A model generated the notes under the pieces. That model did not search any database and was not told where the DNA came from. It saw only the letters and a program-made list of their open reading frames with translations. Shown here one piece after another: positions 59,401 to 64,000 of a DNA stretch of 64,000 nucleotides. A program made the position numbers and the translations under genes. Source of the stretch: Siniperca chuatsi (taxonomy: Eukaryota > Chordata > Actinopteri > Centrarchiformes > Sinipercidae); the NCBI RefSeq assembly GCF_020085105.1, contig NC_058061.1, forward strand, positions 7,473,284-7,537,283, given 5' to 3'. How positions within the stretch are numbered: position 1 is the first letter of the stretch; each line of letters begins with the position of its first letter.

Positions 59401-62400
59401 AAAAACCCAAAAATGTCAACCTCATCGTGATCACCAGGGGATCATCAGTAGGATTCATCTTCTGTGGACCATGAATGTTTGTACAGAATTTCATGGCAAG
59501 CCAAATCAATAGTTGTTGAGATATTTCAGTCTGGATGAAAGTGGTGGACAGACCAACAGACACTGCCATCCAAGGAGCCACGCTAGCAAAAAATCCATTT
59601 TATATATCCATGTGCTCCTAAAAATAGCCCCGTCCATTATCATATTTGTAGAGCGGTGGCAGGAAGCCGAGAACACAACAACTGTGGTTGGTTTTGTGAT
59701 TCCACGGCACCATCTGCTTAGAAACCACCAAACATTATATAATGCTGGTAAAGCTTCAGTCACACATACAAAAAAAAAAAAAACACACCATCATCAGCTG
59801 AATCCTGTGCCCACAGGAGGATTATAAACACCCACATAATCGGGAGAAAAACTGCACTCCTAATTTTAGCCCGAGTCTAGACAGAAACAGCAGTGCGACT
59901 GAGATTAGTACACAGAGTGATGGAGCAGCTCTCCATATCAGCTTCACTTCAAATACTTTAACTCCCTCCAAGCCTTTCAGTCTGTGTCAAGTTCTCTCTT
60001 TCCTCTCCAGACTTGAGCTCTTTTTGATCTGCAGCTCTCATTAGTTTGACCTTCAGGTTCATGATTAGGTTGAACGAACCCTCCGGAGAACTGCCGCTTA
60101 TCAGCCTCTCTGTACGCAGAGCCAGCAGACTGTCATTTCACTTTTAATTAGTTTGACAGGATGAGATGTTGCAATAAATTTCAATCAGTCACAGCCTGAA
60201 AGCCTGTTAATTGCCACTGCAGGAGTCACGGCTGCTGAAATGTATCAGCTCCTGTTTAATGAGGAAGAGACAGATGCACCCTTTGATGCTAAAATGAGTG
60301 GTCAATTAATTATTAATTAATTATTTTGGCAATCAAGTCATCTATCAAGCAAAAAATGCCCAAAAAATTGCTATTTCTTTTCTTCTCAAATGTGAGGATT
60401 TCTGTTTTATATCTTTGTAAATTGAATATATTATATATCTAATATATCTAATAAAACAAGCAATTCTCACTATTTCTTCTCATTATTTTCTGATATATTA
60501 CAGATCAAACATTTATTTATGAAATGACAGATAGATTAATCAAGAATGAAAATACTAGTTAGATGCAGTCTGATGACCTTTCTATATTTATCTTTTTATA
60601 CATACTTTCATAATGACCCTAACCCTATTCATACAATTTAGTTTCATTTTGACACTGAAAGTTCATTCTTGACCTCGGAAACAACAGTTCCGCTGAGGAA
60701 GATCGTGTGATGGGATTGAAAGCTCCAGAACAACAGAGGTTCTGACATTTAATGTAGCTGTTAGTGTGTGAAAATACCTACCGCCACAGGTCTGGTCCCC
60801 AGGAAGTTAAGGTCTGTGTTTTCCCCAAACAGGTAACCCTCTGGATGGGTGGAGTCAAACTTCTCTCCCCCCATGATGAAATGGCTGGCGAAGTAACTCC
60901 CTGCACACAGAGAGACTCGCTTTTAAACACACTTAACTCAAAATACATCATCTGAGATTACAAAAACATTTTAATGACAAAGACCTTAGTGGTAAGTATA
61001 ACGTGGCTGTGCTATAGTAGTTGTGAATAATTTGACGTATTTAAACCTACTTATAGGTTCTTTAATCAAGTTAATGATCTTTGTTTTGAGAAAAAATACA
61101 TTTTTAAAACAAACTATTTTTCAAGGAACATTGTTGTTAAGTTGGTCTCATTAGCTTTCAAGACTTTTTTAATTAAACAAATACAAATTCTGCAGTTTTA
61201 ATGTGACAGTATCTGTCTCACTTGATTCTAGTAAATATTTAAACAAGTTGATTTTTATTAGCCTAGTTCCAAACACCTGGAACTCTGCCCTCATCTCCAA
61301 TTTGTTCAGCTACTCGAATAGTGAAGCAAAAAAAATTAAAATAAACTAAATTGCAATACAGTCTTATAATCAGGTTTAATTTTATGGGAAAGTTGAATGA
61401 ATGAAAACAGTTGTACTTATCTTATCCTTTTTTCACTTGTTATAAGAAAATAAGATTTTAAGGCCCAATAGCAAACAAAAGTACTGGTAAAAATGTTTAT
61501 TGTTTTTGCAGTCATTATTTTGCCAGTTCTACCCATCCGGCACTGGCATAAAACATTAACATTTCCCTTAAATATTTCAACCATTTAGCTGGCACCATTA
61601 TCCACAGATACCTCCAGTCACTGCAACAGGCTAATAATCTCAAACTGCTTGACCTCCAACACCAAAAGCAACGACTGGTGAGCTTTACAGGGGGTTTATC
61701 CTCAAATTATCGAGTACATGTGGCAGGTAAGACTAGAAATGACAGGAAAAGGTTTTTCTTTCCTTATTTCAAGAAGACAAACGAAAGCCTGAAAAGGATT
61801 GTTGAGGGCATTCTGACTGAAGTTGGGTTGTTATTGGACCTGCAGCTGCTCCACCTGTTTACCGAGACTTTGGGTTGATGACAACAAGACTAAATAGACG
61901 TTCTGCCTTTTAATCACAGGGTGAACTAATATCATAAGACTGTAATGGTGGTTCAGAGTCTTTAAATACATCCTGGACAGGCAAGTCATGTATCTGCTGG
62001 TCTGCTCTGTCTTCTTTCACACTTATTAATGCTGGAGAGGAGGAAGGGTTTGGATGCTCTGACCTTAAAGCTATTTACACTGTAGAAAAATCCATAACAG
62101 GACAAATCACGAACTAAAAAAAGCCCCAATGACGACACTCTCACTCTTTCTCTCTCTCCTCACCACCTTATTATTATTTACAGCAGGTGGGAGAGGCGAG
62201 CAGGGCCGAGGCTTTGTCACCAGATCCCAGAAACAGGAACTGGGGCTGACAGATCGGTTTCACCAGCAGCAATCGCCACCACCACCTCCCCTTCAGGCTG
62301 AAACCCGGAGTGTTATATCATAATTTCATACAGCCTGTGACTGATTCAGCTTCATTGTGGTGAGAGGGACACTAATGGCAGCCACAAGTCAACACTTTTT

Positions 62401-63966
62401 CTTCCCTTGCATCCTTTCTTCAGTTCATAATATCACTATAAATCTAAAATATTATTATAATATCAGAATATTGCCTGACACATCACGTCTGAGTATGATA
62501 AAACTCTACTTATATTCCCTGATTCTATTCCAGGTCTCATTTTGTGAGAGATTTCGATATATTTTATGTCTTTGCTTATGACAGAATTGAAAAGCAATAA
62601 CATTATTTCTTCACAATGCGATTTTTGACGGTAATATTGGATTACCGCTAAACCCTGGTAGGGAGCTGAACACAGGGCTGCAATCAGAAAATGTCACATA
62701 GAGAAACAATAACAAGACAGACTGAAAGCACACGGGTCAGTCTGAGGTCCAAAGGACAGTTTGTGAGTCGGGTCAACAGGGTGTAAAGAGAGTAAGGTTT
62801 GGTATTGTTTGAAATGTTTTGATACAGGTGCCAATACGATACCTGAAATGTGGTATCAACATGAACCTTAAAAGCCTTTAACAAACAATAAAAACCTTTC
62901 ATATGCATCAGTGTTTATATTGTCTTAAAGCAAACACTGGTATATGAACTTTGCCTTAATAATACACTACATAAATTTAGTCAGGAAATCACTGATCAAA
63001 GAATATGTTAACAGGACTAAGAAACTGACCAAGCTCTGTGTACTAGATGGGTTTTGATTAGAGCTGAAATAATCAGTCGATCGCAAGAACATTTTGCAGC
63101 AAAAATAGCAAAAATTCACAGGTTCTAGCAACAATTTTGAAAATGCCACATTCTCTATTCCCAGCTTCAAAAATGTGAAGATTTTCTGCTTTTCTCTGGT
63201 TTATATCATTATAAACTGAAGGCATAAACCTCGGCTCTGGGAAATGAAAAAAAGGCATTTTTCACTATTTTGATATTTTATATTGAAATAATAATCTACA
63301 AATTAAAGGATGATGAAAATAACCATTGGTTGCAGTCCTACTTTTAAAAAAAATTGAACTTCCATATATGAAACTTCTCTACTGCTGATTTTCATTTTGA
63401 TGCTCATAGATGCACCAAGATAAGAGCCAAACCAAGTTATGTCTCTGACACTCTGCAAAATAGATAAAAATATGAGGTTAACGTGTATCAATATGTGGAT
63501 AGTCTGAGGGATTCACAATGCATGGTGTCAGTATCCCTCTATGGACAATACAACAATGCTGCAGTGCCAGAAATAAATTAGAATACATGATAAAGTGTAA
63601 TAAATGAACATAAAGTAAAGGCAAAGTATAATGTGAATCTGTTAAGGGGAAAGTTGAAAGGAGGCTCAGAAAAATCAGGCATTGGACCTCCCCTCTCTCC
63701 ACAGGTAGCTGCTCCTGTAGGCCTGTCAGCTACAGGGTAAGATGGTGATGGTGTTAATGGTGATGTCTCGGCTACTTTACACTTCCCAACATGAAGCACC
63801 AAATAAATCATCCGCAGAAAGCTTTGAAGCATGTAACTGATGCCCGCACCCAGCATGACCTGTTGTTCGGTGACTTACCAGATTTCGGCGGATAACGGTA
63901 CACCGAACTGGACGGAATGTCCACTTCTTCCACGCCTATGTTTTGTCTGCTTGTTAAAGCTCCCAT
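40137..63966 (-). CDS. rnf157: RNF157 E3 ubiquitin ligase (RING, MGRN1 family), 19 coding exons
   Basis: This is a cytoplasmic RING E3 ligase of the MGRN1/RNF157 family. Coding exons in order: 63879-63966, 60782-60900, 57006-57094, 56285-56434, 55547-55664, 55375-55441, 55234-55277, 53691-53738, 53468-53539, 53186-53345, 51834-51946, 51512-51744, 50717-50819, 50439-50547, 47536-47750, 47364-47426, 47206-47254, 43364-43474 and 40137-40285. All junctions are GT/AG and in phase, giving 2100 nt and 699 residues; human RNF157 is about 680. The start MGALTSRQNIGVEEVDIPSS fits the family and an N-myristoylation signal (Gly2, Ser6). Exons 2-9 encode the conserved N-terminal domain. The C3HC4 RING is in exon 10 (Cys278, 281, 293, His295, Cys299, 302, 313, 316). 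The serine-rich tail (IPPGYEVVSLLEALNGPL, LTLSSSGAIDQSSCTGTPLS) is typical of RNF157 rather than MGRN1. Least certain are the last two exons, which are poorly conserved in the family, and whether another small exon lies between them. Confidence 0.95.
40610..40985. mobile_element. MITE copy, GGTTTCCATCCA family, reverse orientation
   Basis: The complement begins AAGTTTCCATCCAAATTTTA and follows the 29441-29790 copy through GATGTGGAAAACATGATGGA-like and AGTCTCCTCATCGCTCCACA-like blocks. The far end reaches the AGACGAAAATGTCAGATCTG region. Confidence 0.7.
42866..42934 (+). repeat. (AC)n microsatellite
   Basis: About 69 nt of uninterrupted CA dinucleotide in rnf157 intron 18. It accounts for the Cys/Val and His/Thr frames here. 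Confidence 0.95.
45177..45406 (+). repeat. Pair of (AC)n microsatellites
   Basis: CA runs at 45177-45209 and 45357-45406, the second with CATA interruptions, separated by unique sequence. Confidence 0.9.
46085..46385. repeat. Repeat related to 36700-37230
   Basis: TTTTTTTGGCCACTTGGGGG, TTTGGTGCTGAGCAGGTATA, TCTGAAAACAGCTGCCTGCT and ATAAAGCCGAGGGGAGCTGC occur in the same order as in the earlier copy. Confidence 0.55.
47900..48520. mobile_element. TTAAAGGAATAGTTC repeat with inverted inner ends
   Basis: The left part runs TTAAAGGAATAGTTCAACAT to GGGGGAAACAGCTAGCCTG. The right part at 48438-48500 carries the inverted counterpart (GCCAGGCTAGCTGTTTCCCC, then TCTCATCTAACTCTTAAAG). This suggests a non-autonomous transposon with long inverted ends, or two facing copies. 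Confidence 0.6.
50405..50432 (+). repeat. rnf157: (GT)n run at rnf157 exon 14 donor
   Basis: Lies six nt beyond the exon 14 5' splice site; on the transcribed strand the intron starts GTATATACACACAC. Confidence 0.9.
50694..50716 (+). repeat. rnf157: (AC)n run forming the rnf157 exon 13 donor
   Basis: On the transcribed strand intron 13 begins directly with GTGTGTGTGT, so the 5' splice site is the first unit of the microsatellite. Confidence 0.9.
51947..53185 (-). other. rnf157: rnf157 intron 10
   Basis: 1.2 kb with no recognisable repeat of length and no exon-like segment. Confidence 0.5.
53739..55233 (-). other. rnf157: rnf157 intron 7
   Basis: 1.5 kb of AT-rich sequence; I see no gene or repeat that I can name. 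Confidence 0.5.
57095..60781 (-). other. rnf157: rnf157 intron 2
   Basis: 3.7 kb. Contains a GCTAACATGCT-type repeat split in two (58170-58330 and 59225-59600). The rest shows no exon. Confidence 0.5.
58170..59600. repeat. GCTAACATGCT-type repeat interrupted by about 0.9 kb
   Basis: The first half (TCTGAGGCTGTACTGCTAAA, TTAGCATGTTAGCATGCTAA) ends near 58330. The second half (CTCTAATTAGCACTAAATAC, TTCATGGCAATCCATCCAAT, GAGCCACGCTAGC) resumes near 59225. The intervening sequence is AT-rich and unidentified. Within the second half the CATGGCAA(T/G)CCA segment occurs twice (59364 and 59491). Confidence 0.6.
60901..63878 (-). other. rnf157: rnf157 intron 1
   Basis: 3.0 kb first intron, often a place for regulatory elements. 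I see no repeat or motif strong enough to call. A plus-strand open frame at 62129-62323 is discussed under rejected items. Confidence 0.5.
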
Positions 63967-64000
63967 TTCCAGTCAAATAAAGACTAGACGGGTTAACGGG

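Noticed and set aside
62129-62323. Plus-strand 64-codon frame with a signal-peptide-like start (MTTLSLFLSLLTTLLLFTAG) in rnf157 intron 1
   Set aside because: The hydrophobic start is produced by a pyrimidine-rich CTCTC tract. There is no partner exon, no recognised domain, and the frame ends after a proline run. Chance is the simpler explanation.
1-64000. CRISPR arrays, operons, prophage or other prokaryotic systems
   Set aside because: No spaced direct repeats and no prokaryotic gene organisation; all four genes have vertebrate-type introns.

Overview
The window looks like nuclear DNA from a teleost fish, probably a percomorph. It has small exons with GT/AG introns, many CA/GT microsatellites, and dense short interspersed repeats and MITEs of kinds familiar from percomorph genomes. 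There is no sign of bacterial, organellar or viral gene organisation. All four genes I can build lie on the minus strand, so transcription runs from high to low coordinates.

Right part (about 38.2-64 kb): a nearly complete rnf157 gene, encoding a RING-finger E3 ubiquitin ligase of the MGRN1/RNF157 family. Nineteen coding exons join without a frame break into 699 residues. The start codon is at 63966 and the stop at 40137-40139.

Left part (about 2-35.1 kb): three tandem copies of a Cys-loop (pentameric) ligand-gated cation channel gene of the 5-HT3/ZACN type. I call them C (28764-35100), B (15577-24679) and A (1979-11174). Each has ten homologous coding exons with the same phases. C (455 codons) and B (462 codons) are intact. 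A and B are close relatives that still share intron sequence; C is more distant. Copy A has lost 29 nt in exon 6. This removes the conserved loop-B tryptophan region and shifts the frame to a stop inside M2, so A is a pseudogene or encodes a truncated product. Copy A has also gained a roughly 2.2 kb insertion in intron 1. It carries two tandem copies of a 78-nt, phase-compatible candidate exon that B and C lack.

How they work together: B and C should be subunits of a cation-selective channel (Glu at -1', Leu at 9' of M2). Several serotonin-contact positions of 5-HT3A are not kept, so the agonist is uncertain. In human, ZACN also lies close to RNF157 (17q25.1, from memory). The cluster may therefore be a fish expansion of ZACN rather than of HTR3; a tree is needed to decide.

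The remaining sequence is introns and spacers with MITEs, LINE fragments and microsatellites, itemised below. All calls come from reading the sequence; no database search was possible.
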